Shown: positions 48,101 through 60,231 of the stretch, piece after piece
How positions within the stretch are numbered: position 1 is the first letter of the stretch
Layout of the letters: each line of letters opens with the position of its first letter
Assembly: GCA_030762175.1 (NCBI GenBank)
Contig: CM060831.1
Location: 67,882,501 to 67,946,500, forward strand
DNA length: 64,000 nt
Source: Metallyticus violacea
Lineage: Eukaryota; Arthropoda; Insecta; Mantodea; Metallyticidae
Direction of reading: 5' to 3'
The notes under the pieces: generated by a model
What the model saw: the letters and a program-made list of their open reading frames with translations, nothing else
Database searches by the model: none
What the model was told of the DNA's origin: nothing
Program-made: the position numbers and the translations under genes

Positions 48101-49115
48101 CATGTTTGGTATAAAGTTATTGTACAATTGTACTTTTTTGTCGTGTCTATGTCTCTAATCACTTTGCCTGTTCTTTCTTAAATCTGATGTTAAATATTTT
48201 TTGGTTTGGTTTTAATGTTTTAAATTTAAAGCACATAAAGGAAAATATTTCAATCATATTTCTCACTCTAATCATAATTTTAATCCACACTTCCTTGTTT
48301 TCACCTTTTAAATTTATAGTTAACTTTGAAGAAGTTCATTTATTAAATTATTAATCTATTGAAGGTGTTAAATACATTTGGGAGTATTGTGTTAGGAATT
48401 ATTTCTTCTTCTCCCACGTTATGTGGCACATTGATCTTTGCGTCAGAAAATTCTGAGGTCTTATAATTTAAGCACCCTTTCTAAAGGTGAAGGCCTTAGC
48501 GGGAGAATCCGATCATTAATACGAAAATATCTTTGCGCGAAATACTGGCTTAAGAGCGAGCTTAAATGGACATATGAAGATCGGCGGTACTAGTTTTGCA
48601 CACTTCCAATAGGGCGAATTTTATTTGCTACCTACCAACTTTTTCTGTTTCCAACCGTCAAGAAAAAACTGAAAGGCAATCAGTTTGGTTGTCCGGAAGA
48701 AGCTGTTGCGCTCTACAAGGTGGAGATTGTGCCACTCTAAAGAAACACGGGCGTGGCTGTTTCCATGATTGGTTTCCGAGGATCTAACTTTTTGTCCAGA
48801 GTGAGGGGAGATCACTTCGAAAAAATATATAGGCACAGTTGGTGCGTTATGATCTCAAACTATATTTTCTAACCTACTAGGGTAGTTATTTAGTTTTTTT
48901 AATTCTACTAAGCAAAAAACCATAATGCCAAGCAAAGTAAGAAAACTTTTTTACATTACTAGAAGCACCTTTAAATGGGCAACATGAGGATCCGAAAATG
49001 TTCATATATTAAAGCCCTAGGCATCACAGGCATGAAACGAAATGAAGTTTGCAATGCACTATAAAATACTATAACTAAGGAACACCGATTGTAATCGGGG
49101 AAGATGACTTTATAT
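48101..49115. other. Unassigned DNA
   Basis: A short mixed-composition patch around 48640-48800 with opposing 60-70 codon frames; no family recognised. Confidence 0.45.
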
Positions 49116-50176
49116 AGGCCCAATTCACAATGAAAATTAAACGTAACGCAAAACTGAAACATAAAAAGTAGATGCTTTGTATTAAAATGAAATCATTCAC
49201 AATGAATCATGTAAACGTAAAAATAAACGTTCAATAAACTTAAACTTAAGAAATCAGTCAATCAGATCATAGCTGCTCTGTTTGTAGAGCCTTATGGTAA
49301 ATTTTATCCTTACACGGAGCACGGAAATCAAATGCAACTCTTGCTGCTGCAAGTCCCGAGCGACGGCGGAGAGAGCCGAAGTTAGTGACTTCCATAGATA
49401 TAGCTAGATAATAATGCTTTCAAGCGCACAGTGTCACGTAGAGAATGACCAATAAATTGATGTTTATGATTTTCATTTATGCTGAAAACGAAGCAGATTT
49501 GCTACCATTACAGCGATTTACCCGCATCTATCAATTTATGTTTATGAAAAACCATCCACCGGTTTCTAGGATTTACCCGAAGTTAGCGTCAGTATATATA
49601 TGAATTAATTGCCAATTCCAATAAGAGCAGGTTTGCCACCGTTACAATATTTTACTCGCCCTAACAATCCTATCAATTTATATTTAAAAATTACGGAGGC
49701 CAATGCATAGATTACATTATGTTTAACAAAAAAAAAAAAAATAATAACAACAACAACAACACAACGTTTACATTGCGTCCACCACAGTAGTTCGGCTCTT
49801 TCCGAGCAGCTAGCAGCAGGAGTTGCACTTTATTTCCGTGCTCCGTGTAAGGGCAAGTTATGGTAGAGGCAGCTTCTGTAGACAGAATGGCGTCAATGGT
49901 CAAAAGATTAATTGCATTATAAGAAAGCTATCCTTGCTCACATTACTTCAAGCAAATCAGTTACTACACTTTACATATGCATAAACGCTACCGCCGTCTG
50001 CTCAGAAGCAGCCATTTTCAATCAGCTGTTAGTTGATCTTCGCTTGTTCCTATTTTTGATTGGCTAATATGTACGTTTGCGTCTTTCATTGTGAATGCCT
50101 ACATATCACTAAGTTAACGTGTTACGTCTTATTTTATTATGTTTACGTTTAATTTTCATTGTGAATGGGGCCTTAG
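49116..50176. mobile_element. Long-TIR DNA transposon, non-autonomous, unclassified
   Basis: The ends are inverted: ggcccaattcacaatgaaaa (49116, plus strand) against the reverse complement of the right end, ggccccattcacaatgaaaa (ending about 50172), both continuing ttaaacgtaa. Inner arms also pair: cttacacggagcacggaaat at about 49310 against its inverse near 49834-49853. The motif cattcacaatga...aaacgta is repeated again inside each arm. The flanking trinucleotides (ata/tta) hint at a 3 bp target duplication, as in PIF/Harbinger, but this is uncertain. No transposase is seen in the ~1.06 kb. Confidence 0.72.
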
Positions 50177-50531
50177 AAAGAAGAATTTTATAAAACTTGC
50201 AAACAAAGAGATAAACAAACGGCAATGCCCATCAAAAAGAAAATCCAATATTATTTTTTTTTTCAACGAAGAAATTCAATTGCATAGCACAATAAGCCAA
50301 GTGACGTATAACATAAACATTGCCATTATGGGGAATGGCAATACTTTATCGCACGATTCCCTTGCATTTGTACACATTAAAAGCTGAAAATGCTACTGCA
50401 AATAATAATGAAAACCTCAAAAATTAAAATCGTTCTCGTACAATGAATTGATGATAATTTATAAGATACCTCGGTCATGAGGGGTGGGGAAAGAGCAATA
50501 GCTATCTAAAAATGTCTTTGCTCTTTTAAGT
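50177..50531. other. Unassigned AT-rich DNA
   Basis: Nothing recognised. Confidence 0.5.
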
Positions 50532-50817
50532 CGGTCCAGGTGCTCTAGTGGTAACAATACTTCCTTCGTAAACCCAAGATCGCAGGTTAAAACCCGGTCA
50601 GGGTTGATAGATTTTTGGATGTAAAACTTTTTAAGTATGACTTCCTTCGGAAGGGAAATAAAGCCGTGGGTCCCGTGTCGTACATTTACGGCACGATAAA
50701 GAACCTCAAGTCTGAAAGAAGAGGCCTCCGAGCAAAATTCATCTGCCGTTTCACGCTCTGAATTAAGGAGGAAGCTGATGACGCTGAGATATTAAAGAGC
50801 GTCCGTAAATAAATGAA
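50532..50817 (+). mobile_element. SINE family 2, full-length copy
   Basis: Head cggtccaggtgctctagtgg, B-box region aggttaaaacccggtc, body ttccttcggaagggaaataa and gtgtcgtacatttacggcac, core gaagaggcctccgagc, tail gctgatgacgctgagatatt then gtccgtaaataaat. No clear duplication. Created the misleading minus-strand frame over 50686-50976. Confidence 0.9.
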
Positions 50818-53563
50818 ATTAACAACCAATGAAGTCGCTAATCCTTCTCGCCCTGAAATACAAGACATTCGCCAGTAAAGCCATGGTGTCATCACTACGA
50901 GAAGGTACATTAGAAGTGGACTAATCCGGAGAAACGAGATGGAGATTGCGCCTTGAAAACCTCGGGCATTTGTCAATATATAAAATATATTTTAATAAAG
51001 TTTCAGACCCAGAGGAGGCTAAAATTCTGTAAAATCTCTAAAATTACTCAAAAATTAATTAATTCCATTCATCGTACATCACTTGTTTTCAATATTTAAT
51101 AGTGCATGAGGAACGTATGAAGGTAATAAATGTTTTGCAAAATAAAATTACACTAATTCGTTTGCTTGAACATTTTCTATAATTCCTTTTTAGCATAAAA
51201 TATAAAAAGAATTAAAATATATTAAACACTAATAATGTGCTTAAATCTGAGCTATAAACAATTTATTTAATTGGTCCACAAAAAGTTAAAAGACTTGTGT
51301 ATCGATACTGCTGAAAATATCGATTCTAATGAGAGTGTTTGTCGCTGGAGGACTTGTTTTTGCTGTTGACATCTCTATTTCTCCAGTACACTTTTCATCA
51401 TTTTCTTGTAGTCCGCCCAGAGGCGAAAGGAAAGAACGGATAAAGCGGTTCTCGAGAGATCACACAGTTCACCGTTCTATCCCTTGTTTCGTGGATGGAG
51501 GGAGTAGTGGAGAAGAAAGACATGTTGTACCAAATTGGTTTATCTGACGCCTCATGTTTTGTTTTGCTTTCTTTCTTGTCGATGGAAAATCGAACAAGTT
51601 ATATAAATAAATTCTAGTTTATCTTTGGGCTTCTACATCACTTGTAGAAACCCAAATCACATAAATGAATGGAATATAATTTTCTTGAACTCTTAAGCTA
51701 CCCAAATAAGAGGATAACGCAATAGTTCTTGTCTGCAAGTTAGAACTGAAAAGATTCATTCAACTGAACAAATATACCTATTAGGAATCTCGGTTACTAT
51801 GCGTTATATTGGCGTTGGCATCCCTACTTTAACCCCACTTCCCTGCCCGTAGTATACATTCACTCAAATCCAAACCGAATTTATAAAGCGAGTTTTAGGA
51901 GAAGGGAGGAATAGTCCAACTGTGGGGTTTTACGGAAATTGGGCGTAATGAAGACACTCTTCATTATAAAATTAGAATAATTGAATGCTGGTTACGCATA
52001 ATAAAATGGGATCGCACAACTTTAAGGGCTTTAAGCTGCCAACATCAGATTAGTAATTTGGATCAAAGATACTGAGCAATGGGAATTAAAAGAGGTTTTT
52101 AGAGAGCATTGTGAAGGCTTCGGTAAATTAATCAACAGGATAGATGAGGTAGAAGCAGAATGCAGATAGAAAACATCACTTAGTTTAAACAACAAACTCA
52201 TAATCAGATGTGGCAGAGAAATGTATATATTCTTCCGGAAGTCTCAAAATACATCGGGTCTAGCGTGGATTGCTACTAAAATAATAGTTGAGGCTGGGCA
52301 GAGAATGTGTACTTTATTGAGACAGAGAAAACTGAGAGTACATTCTAATGGACTGACCAGGTACCGAACAGTGGAAGCTGATACGCTGGGAGTTAAGTTG
52401 TAAATCGAATAGGAATAGGTTAGCATGTTGAGATCTCAACGACTGGCCAAACATTAGCTGTTTTCTTTTTAAAGAGCGTGGAATTATGAGCGCTATGTGT
52501 GTGCAAGTATTAAAGTGTCTATGCATAGGTGATAACTGTAAATGCATTTGCTTTGAGGTGTATATTATTTTTTTGTGTCCGTGTAACGAATAACATGTAC
52601 GTTCAAAAGATCCTTGTAAATGTTGTTGTACAAATAATGTTTGTAAATAAATACACATTATTAATACTCCACATTCACTCGCAAAGATGGTTGTTTAAAG
52701 CACGAATTATTTCGTCCTGTGCATGTAAAATGTAATTCAGAACTTTTCTGATTAATTGCATACTTTCAGAGACTTGAAAGTTCAGTGCCCCCCCCCCAAA
52801 AAAAACAGAAATAGAAAAAAATTGAAGAAAATCTTAGAAAGTTTAGTTACAGAGTAGCTCCCTTAATTACTACAAGTGGCTTTCGGAAATAAAAGAAAGC
52901 ATTAGCGATGAAATCAGAAGCATTACAGTGGCCGACATATGGTAGGAAGACAATTCCATCATCTTCTATAAGATAAGAATGTATGCACGTTTTAGGGGGC
53001 GGGGTTAAAGTGCAGGCGCCACCGGCAGGAGGCAAAGACGTGAGTGTGGACAACTTTTATAACTAAAAGTTTCTTTAAGTTAGGTCAGAAAACAAAATCA
53101 AATATTTCAGATGCGGAATAAACACTGGGCTGCTATTTGCACTAATTCCAACAGCACAAAAATATTGTATGAAATGGATGGTAATAGGAGCATTAATCAA
53201 ATGTTTACTTTTATGCATGTTATATATGCAAAACATTTGCAAGAATGTGCAGTATCATCACATTAAAGTAGCAGTTAAACTGTTAATGCATCACACAAAC
53301 CTATATGCATAGTGTCCAGTTACGAGAGTTAGGAATGGATTTCAGAGATTAGTTACTTAGCCAATGTTTCTGACAAACCATCATAAAAACTGTTAGAATT
53401 CGGCTCATTTGGGCTAAAAATGTTATACAAATTATTGTTTTCACGTTTACTATCGCCATTACGTCATTCCTTCTAAGTGTAGTGTTATATTTATTTTGTT
53501 AATTTGTAAACCTGTTCCATCTGTTTTTCGTAAAAGTTAATTCCGCTCTTAAGTTTATACTCC
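50818..53563. other. Unassigned AT-rich DNA
   Basis: Open frames at 51329-51547 and 52221-52735 (several, both strands) resemble no family. A C10 run followed by A lies at about 52789-52806. Nothing else is recognised. Confidence 0.45.
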
Positions 53564-53605
53564 TAGAAGAAGAAGATGAAGAAGAAGAAGAAGAAGAAGA
53601 AGAAA
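53564..53605. repeat. (GAA)n microsatellite
   Basis: About 13 GAA/AAG units with one GAT interruption. Confidence 0.95.
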
Positions 53606-53689
53606 ATATAACCATAACAAACAAAAAATACTTTGGCAAAAAATGTGTTTTCTGCTAGGTTAACACAATTGAAAATGGACATTACTACA

Positions 53690-54015
53690 GAGATGTTCTA
53701 AAAAGTCTGCAAGGCCATATTTTCATGCAATAAACTGAATGCCGCACATCGTAAATGTTGCTGAATATCTCACAAAAATCAAGGTAAAGCGTCTCCTCAT
53801 CTTCCCTATAGTCCAGATTTAAACCACTTGTTATTTTGTCCTTTTCCAAAATTTTTCCATCGCCAGAAGTAGTGGTGCGAGCTGCGTAAACGAATCTGAA
53901 GGACACATAAAAAATATTCCAGTATGTCTTTGAACACTGACTTAAACGCTGGGAACAGGTGCATTGCATCCAACTTTGAGAATGCTCATCAAAATTAAGA
54001 GGGGAGTATAGGTAT
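53690..54015 (+). pseudogene. Mariner transposase C-terminal half (plus strand)
   Basis: Shifting frames give NAAHRKCC (a decayed HDNARPH-type block), then LPYSPDLNHLLFCPFPKFF around 53803-53860, then KKYSSMSLNTDLNAGNRCIA at about 53910-53970. These fit the mariner PYSPDL.P.DF.LFP.LK block and the C-terminal C...W..R...CI.. region. Several stops (for example after HRQK) and shifts. It is oriented opposite to the N-terminal half that follows. Confidence 0.72.
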
Positions 54016-54049
54016 TTTGTCAAAAAAAAAAGTTGATGATGATGGATAT

Positions 54050-54667
54050 TTCCACGCAGAGCTATGCTCTTTGCTCTCTCAGGATTGAAATGATGTAGTC
54101 AAGTTTCATCAAGGAAACTCCGCATCTTCCCGTATCATCTTCATCTTCAACTACATTCAAATCTGCACGTGAACGTTCTTTTGTCTGAGAAACAGCAGTC
54201 TTCGAACCCACTGTGCACATACACCTCTCATATGCAACCTTTCAGTTACCAATGTGTGGCTAGCACCCAGTGAACTTTTCTCAATTTATGAAAGTGTTTT
54301 TAACGTTATTCGACGATCTTTCTCACAATGACAGCAGCAGTGTTAATGCTTTCTTCCGTTAGAGCACCAAATGAAGCAGTGGGTTCATCTTCCATTGAAA
54401 TTTATTGTTTCCGCTCTTTAAAAAATTTAAACCATCTTTGAGCTGCGTAAGGCTATAAGGAAGAAAAAACTCTCCATACTCCTCCTGTAAAATTGCATAG
54501 ATATAAGTTGAATATTTGTTAAGACGAAGACAGAATTTCAGGTAGCATATTCTTCGTTGCATGTCACCTCCATTTGCTGTAGGAAGAACTAAACATGTCT
54601 CAACTTGAACATTACGAATAGATTACGCTAACAAAATATTGTAAAGTTAGATTTTAGCGCGAGAAAT
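54050..54667 (-). pseudogene. Mariner transposase N-terminal half (minus strand), copy C
   Basis: On the minus strand, starting near 54560: QRRICYLKFC, then QEEYGE and RWFKFFKER, EDEPTASFGALTEESINTAA (the helix-turn-helix and linker of mariner transposases, ...F..GR...EDD.R.GRP...T.E.I..V). Further on comes DET, a stop, LHHFNPERAKS (first catalytic Asp motif DETW.HHF.PE.K) near 54060-54110. Sequence 54565-54667 is the 5' untranslated/terminal region shared with copies at 20.9 and 23.5 kb. Confidence 0.78.
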
Positions 54668-54686
54668 GATATTCTTTAAAATATGA

Positions 54687-55800
54687 TCAATATTTATTGT
54701 TTAGGAGATGCTCATCTGGCATTCTGTTTATGCTTGACAATTAGTTCTTATACTTTTGACATTTCAATGTTTATCTCTTCTTTAATATCTTCATTTCTAG
54801 GTCCATCTCTTCTGGCACAGGTCTTTCCTGCTTGTAAGGATCTCATCTTTGATACCACTATGTATTTTTGCGGTTAGTTCATGTTTCGGCCCAATACAGA
54901 AGATATGGTATTGCCATATCATTATAAAATCTTAACTAGATATCTTTTCTGATTTTATACTATAAACCTTATACTCCATTTACCACTGAGAGATATTACA
55001 CAATGTATATTTTTAAAGCATGATACATGTTTTAATATTTACATTATTTATAGCTATTTTCGAGCTAATACGATCTTGTTCTCTAAATGATATGGTTTTA
55101 TCTTTATGTTTTGAAATTTTAAGAATATATTCTTTACTCAACTGATGCAATTAAAGAACTTGACGTCTGCAATTCTTTTTCGTTATCTTCACGATTACTT
55201 GGTCGTCCGCATATAAGAAATAATTCAAATAAAACTGTATATTAGGGTTGATCGTCCTCTGATCATATCGCCCATACGTATATTGGAAAGGGTTGGTGAT
55301 AGTACACATTCCTGTTTATCTATTTAGTTCTTAAATATCTTCCGGGTATCTTTTACTATTATTATTGTTCCTGCACAAAGGCTTTTTATTATTTGAATTA
55401 AATATTCTCCTTAATATTTGTTTATAAATGTGTTTTAAGTAGAAAACATTTTATGTTGTTAATCTTACTTTCCTAACACGTTGTTGTTCTTTTAGTACGA
55501 TGCAATTTTTAATGTTTGTTATTTTGTTAATGTTTATCTTGATATATAATTTATAGCTAATATTTAGTAATCATTTACCTCTGTAGTTTGAGCATTGAGG
55601 TCCTACTTCCTTGTTTTAAATATGGGAATATAATAGTTTCCAACCACTCACCTGGTATTTTATAATTGTACCAACACTGATTAATAAATGTAGAAACTTT
55701 AATTTAAGAAAAGACCGCTATGTTTAATCAGCTCCGCATTATGAAATGAATTATTTAATTCTGCTTTAGTTATCGAATCTTGGTTCTTTTATTATTATTT
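54687..55800 (-). pseudogene. LINE reverse transcriptase, long degraded copy
   Basis: The best-preserved LINE in the window. In order on the minus strand: NAELIKHSG (about 55725-55700), GEWLETIIFPYLKQGSR (about 55655-55605), SNYRGK (about 55590), LLNISYKLYIK, EQQRVRKVR and FYLKHIYKQILRRIF (RT fingers/palm), QECVLSPTLFNI (55281-55314), LYADDQVIVKI with the YADD catalytic box at 55202-55213, MAIPYLLYWAETW near 54905, and the C-terminal RMPDEH at 54708-54725, with a stop at 54687. These are the usual order and spacing of a non-LTR RT. Many frameshifts and stops; no endonuclease domain seen. Its 3' end abuts mariner copy C. Confidence 0.88.
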
Positions 55801-56949
55801 TTAATTAAACCATATTTTTTTTAAAAAAAATTAAGTAATTAAAAGAGAAAAAATTGATTACTGCTAAAGTTAATCATACTTTTTTATTAACAGCATATCT
55901 GAAATAGTTTTTGATAAGTACACTATTTTATTTTATCTGTACTACCTGAAAACAGACATTTTCTCATTGCCCTGACATTTCTCACTGAAATGGTTTCTGA
56001 TTACAGAGATATAACATCCGTGCCTAGACATGTTTTGTTATGGTCACTGCTTTCTGAGGGCTATTCCAAGTGAAAAACGGTTCCTCTGGGGCTCCTAAGG
56101 AGCACATACAGGGGATAATGACCCAGAGCAAGAAGGGGACGTGGTTACGGAAGTTGAGGGACAAAAGAACGAGAGTATTCACACAAGAAACCAAAAAAGT
56201 TTTCTCCCACAAAAGCGAAGTAGGGAAGGAAAAAAGAAAACATTGTTTCGGATTTAATTAAAACAGCAGGTATTGTGACGCAGCTAAAAGACGTTGCTGG
56301 GGTGAGGTTCGTTACTACAATCCGATCCTTGTGGAATCTTGGGCTGGGGTACGAAGTTGGGCTCAAAAGTTTGTGGTGTAGTGGAGCGCGTTAACTGTTA
56401 AAATACTTCCTCTGGAACGGAGAAGTTAGCAAGAACTTTGCCAAAGCGAAGGTGAAATAAATGATGATTTGCTACCGCTGCTGCACTCACCAGCGGCTAT
56501 AAGCGTCTGGAATTGTAGGAAATCTAAAAAAATATGAGCTGTAGTAGCATCATTGGTAGTTTACTTCCGTCTGCAGCTAGAACAATTTCATATAATGAAA
56601 AACTTGTCTGAATACAGTATGAATATTCTATATCTACGCTTCTCTAAATTAAAAAATGTTTACAAGTACAGTATTTAACGATGCAACCGTATTCTTTTTT
56701 AAAATAGAACATTAATCATTGGAATGAGATTTTCAGTTCACTATCTCCATTTACTCATATGAAGATTATAGATAAGCAAATCTTTTGTAGACCAGTCTTG
56801 TGTAGAATACATCCACATACTGGAATTTCCTATTAATCAATTTGTATTTTTATACCAGTGAAACACCTAATTTATCAATTTATCCAAATATGAAAGACCT
56901 GTGAAATAGTTCCGCCATAATCAATTTAAATTTCATGAAGTTTGAATAG
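55801..56949. other. Unassigned DNA
   Basis: A lysine/arginine-rich 63-codon plus frame at 56070-56261 overlaps minus frames; not recognised. Nothing else. Confidence 0.45.
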
Positions 56950-57207
56950 AACTTCTGGCGGTGTAGTGGTAACCATATTTACCTCCGAAACCTAAGATCG
57001 CGGGTTCAATCCCGGCCAGGTTCGATGGAAACTTTAGGGCCTAAAAATCCTAAGTGTGGCTTACTTCGAAAGGGAGGTAAAGCCGTGGATTACATTTACC
57101 TCAAGCCTGAAAGAAGAGGCCTCTGAGCAAAATTTGTTGGCAGTTTCACGCCCTGAATTGAGTCGGGCGCTGATGACCTGAGATTTAAAACTGTCCATAA
57201 ATAAAAC
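56950..57207 (+). mobile_element. SINE family 2, diverged copy
   Basis: Head cttctggcggtgtagtggta, B-box ggttcaatcccggccagg, then aaaaatcctaagtgtggctt, gaagaggcctctgagcaaaa, and tail gctgatgacctgagatttaa then gtccataaataaa. Slightly shorter than other copies through a deletion in the gtgtcgtacatttac block. Confidence 0.9.
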
Positions 57208-57959
57208 ATATCAACAACAGTTCCAATATAACCTTGCAGATCTTTCAAGAAATGTCTACAGCAGATATATGAAGCTGTAAACGTATCAGTTTCAAGTTAA
57301 TAGTTGAAAACATGCTCATGAAACATGAAGCTTTGGGCTATCTGATGTACTTGAAGAGGCGTTTCCAATATCAAGAGCAGGGAAGGCAGATATCTCAGCA
57401 TAGTGTAGATCTTCAAGGATAACATTCGAAAGTTACACATAGATAACATATGGACTTTTGAGGGAAAACTTAAAACAATTGTTACACATCGTATAGATCA
57501 GTAAATTTACTATGAACATTAAACAATCTTGATAACTTTGTGAAAAATCGCTGCGTCACACATGATCACAACAAACTTCATTCCATCAATAAAATATGAT
57601 CACAATTTTCTGTACCCAACCTATTTTTCTGTAAGCACATCTCGGTCTTGGAATTCTTTGTCAGAAGATAACAGGGGTGGTCGAAGTCTAATTACTTTTA
57701 AATTGATTTTGTTTAGATGTTTATTTAATAAGCAGAAATAGGCACTCAGTTTAATTTTTTTATTGTTAATTATTATTTCATATCATACTTAGAACGTAAT
57801 ACGTAGTACATTTATCTTTATTTTTAATTTGCTGTGTCCTGAAATTTTAATAATATAATACTTATATTTCCTTTTCTTTTACTGTATTTCCTATCATTTA
57901 AGTAGGCTAAGTATTGACTTCATTATCTATCTTATTCTTATAAATATACGAATGTATAA
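57208..57959. other. Unassigned AT-rich DNA
   Basis: Nothing recognised. Confidence 0.5.
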
Positions 57960-58085
57960 TGTTCTCTTTTATCTGTGGGTTCATTTATTTTATTTATTCA
58001 TTATTTTAACCTAGTTGATTGTAAGAGAAGACCTTATGACCTTAAAATGCCAGACAAAGAATATATTACTATTAATATTATTAAA
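57960..58085 (+). mobile_element. Possible retroelement 3' tail
   Basis: The block taacctagttgattgtaaga then gaagaccttatgaccttaaa, followed by an ATT-rich tail, has the look of a non-LTR element 3' end that I have seen in insect DNA. No second copy in this window supports it. Confidence 0.22.
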
Positions 58086-58559
58086 ATGTTAGTGGTCATA
58101 CTTTAATTAGCACCTCAAACAATGTAAATGATATACATGTACGATTTGTGCTATTTACTTCAAATTTTAATGCTGTTGAGAAGGTGAATATCAATGTAAG
58201 TTTTAAAAATATAGCAGAACTGCGAAGGACCACTGAGGAGAAAAAAAAGTAAGCGAAAGAATAAATGGAAGGTTGCAATAATTAGTATAAAAATAAGGGA
58301 TTCATAAAGAGAATAGCATGCAGAAGTAAATAAATATTTTGAAGTTCTTGAGTTCGTCATCCATAATTTATGAAAAACTGAATTAAAATATATTATCATA
58401 AGAGATTTTAAATATGCAAATGAAATGCAAACTTCGTGTCATATTTGAAAGAACTATTTATGGAATGGAATAAAAATTAATTAATAAATATAATAATGCA
58501 TAAAATGCATACATTAATGAATAATTTATATTATTTACATGTGATTTTAGGAAAGGGGA

Positions 58560-59050
58560 TAGATTACGAATAGACGAAAATAGAGGCTTAAAGGAAAAGA
58601 AATTCAGGTATTAAAAGATTTAAACTACCAAGGAATACTAACAACGGAGGCTGGATGAATAAAGAAAAATGGTGTAGCTAAAGATTAATTGGCTACAAAA
58701 ATGATAAATTTATGCATAGGAAAATACCAGAAAATAAAATAGGTAGATTGAAAACAATTTATATTGCAATAATGGTGGCAAAATGTTTTATAGGGTTGAA
58801 CTTTGGAGTCTAGATGAAGAAGGATTAATAAATTGATACTTTTGTAAAAAAATAATCAAATGGAGCAGCACTGAGGAGGTTGAGAAATAAAAGGTAATGG
58901 AATACGTTTTACAGTTCTGGTTTACAATAAGGAATTTAAATTATGAAGATCTAGTGAAATAATACTAATTATGCATTGGAAGGAAAACTGGGGGAGGAAA
59001 ATAGAAGTATTTTCAGAAAGTATCGGAATGGATAATGTCTGCAGCATCAA
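58560..59050 (+). pseudogene. LINE RT thumb/C-terminal remnant
   Basis: A very degraded frame mosaic: LRIDENRGLKEK near 58566, KTIYIAIMVAKCFIGL (about 58755), VELWSLDEEGLIN (about 58797-58835), KKIIKWSS, then EYVLQFWFTIRNLNYEDLVK near 58900-58960. The series fits the post-palm part of some insect LINE polyproteins (..YG.E.WS.DE......KIL.L......Y.L.FW..I...) though no YADD box remains. Family not assignable. Confidence 0.5.
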
Positions 59051-59925
59051 GGTATATATAATAAGACTTTCCTTCAACCGTATTACAGTTACATTTTAGC
59101 CAAATATTGCCTCTTAGCCATATTTACAGTCAATGAATGAAATACAACTTTGCTACTGCAATATTTTACTAAACGGTATGTCAAACACATCTTCACACAA
59201 GTTTAATCTACACATTTCTTGACAAATATCGCTATAATCGTGAATAAACCAATAGATGGCAGCATTAGTGCTCCATGTACAAGATAACTTTTACCAAATC
59301 ATAAATACGTGGTCTGGGGAACATCAATCGGGGACATTAGTTGCTGTGACCGTCTTCACTTGCACGTGTTGACCTCTCACCTTGAAGGATTGTTGACCCC
59401 AGTATGACCTCATTAATTGGATCGGAGACTGACGGGTCTTCTCTTTCATATACTCTACGCCCCGCCATGTATCGCTTTACTGTCACGTACAGCGCAGCGC
59501 TGCTTTGGAAACCAGCCTCGGACAGAGCTAAATTTAATCTGAACACGGAAGATGTACGTACATGCATACGTTTCCCTCCGTTCTTTGTTGACACTGCATC
59601 GCCATGTGAATAAAAGTAGCGCTGTTCTGTGTAGACACAGCAATGATGTGTGCTGAATACATAAAGGGTGTAATGTGTGATTGAAGCACGTTAAGATAAC
59701 AAACAGAGGATGCTGATTAAGAAGGAAAAATGAAACATTTCATCTCAAAGAGGAAAAGACGTTTAAAAAAACAACTTCAATTTTTGAAAGATACTGAAGT
59801 TTTTAATATTTGAAGCATCAAAAGATATAATTTCCCTGAAACATGAAACCCCTATTTCCGTGAATTTTGTTACAACAAATGAAAAATAATTGATATTTTA
59901 AAATTATGTGACTTTGAAAATAATT
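59051..59925. other. Unassigned DNA
   Basis: 59330-59650 is less AT-rich and holds opposing frames (85 codons minus, 69 plus) that I do not recognise; it could be a lost repeat or an exon. Confidence 0.4.
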
Positions 59926-59938
59926 ATATCTGAACTAT

Positions 59939-60218
59939 AATGAATGAATAGTGTATAACGCCCGTTTTTGCTACAGAGGCACCACAGGCGATAGACAGCG
60001 ATGATACATGAGATGAAATGATATATTGGCAAAGGATTTATTTTTAAGAAGGAATCGTTTCAGGCCTAAGTTTAGGGTACATCCCCGGCATTTGCCATTT
60101 ATGAGGACTGAGTAAAACCTGGAAAAACCTCAGTCAGGGAGGACGGTCCTGGCGGGATTCGAACCCCAGACCTCCCGCTCCCAAGGCGCCTTAACGACCT
60201 CGGCCACCGGTGGCGGTC
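59939..60218 (-). mobile_element. SINE family 1, full-length copy with perfect target duplication
   Basis: Reverse-strand copy with gtataacgcccgtttttgct (3' end), tgaggactgagtaaaacctg, cgggattcgaaccccagacc (B-box complement) and ttaacgacctcggccaccgg (head). Flanked by the 13 bp word atatctgaactat at 59926-59938 and 60219-60231, a perfect target-site duplication; probably one of the youngest insertions here. Confidence 0.95.
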
Positions 60219-60231
60219 ATATCTGAACTAT

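Noticed and set aside
50686..50976. 96-codon minus-strand frame
   Set aside because: It overlaps the family 2 SINE and is explained by it.
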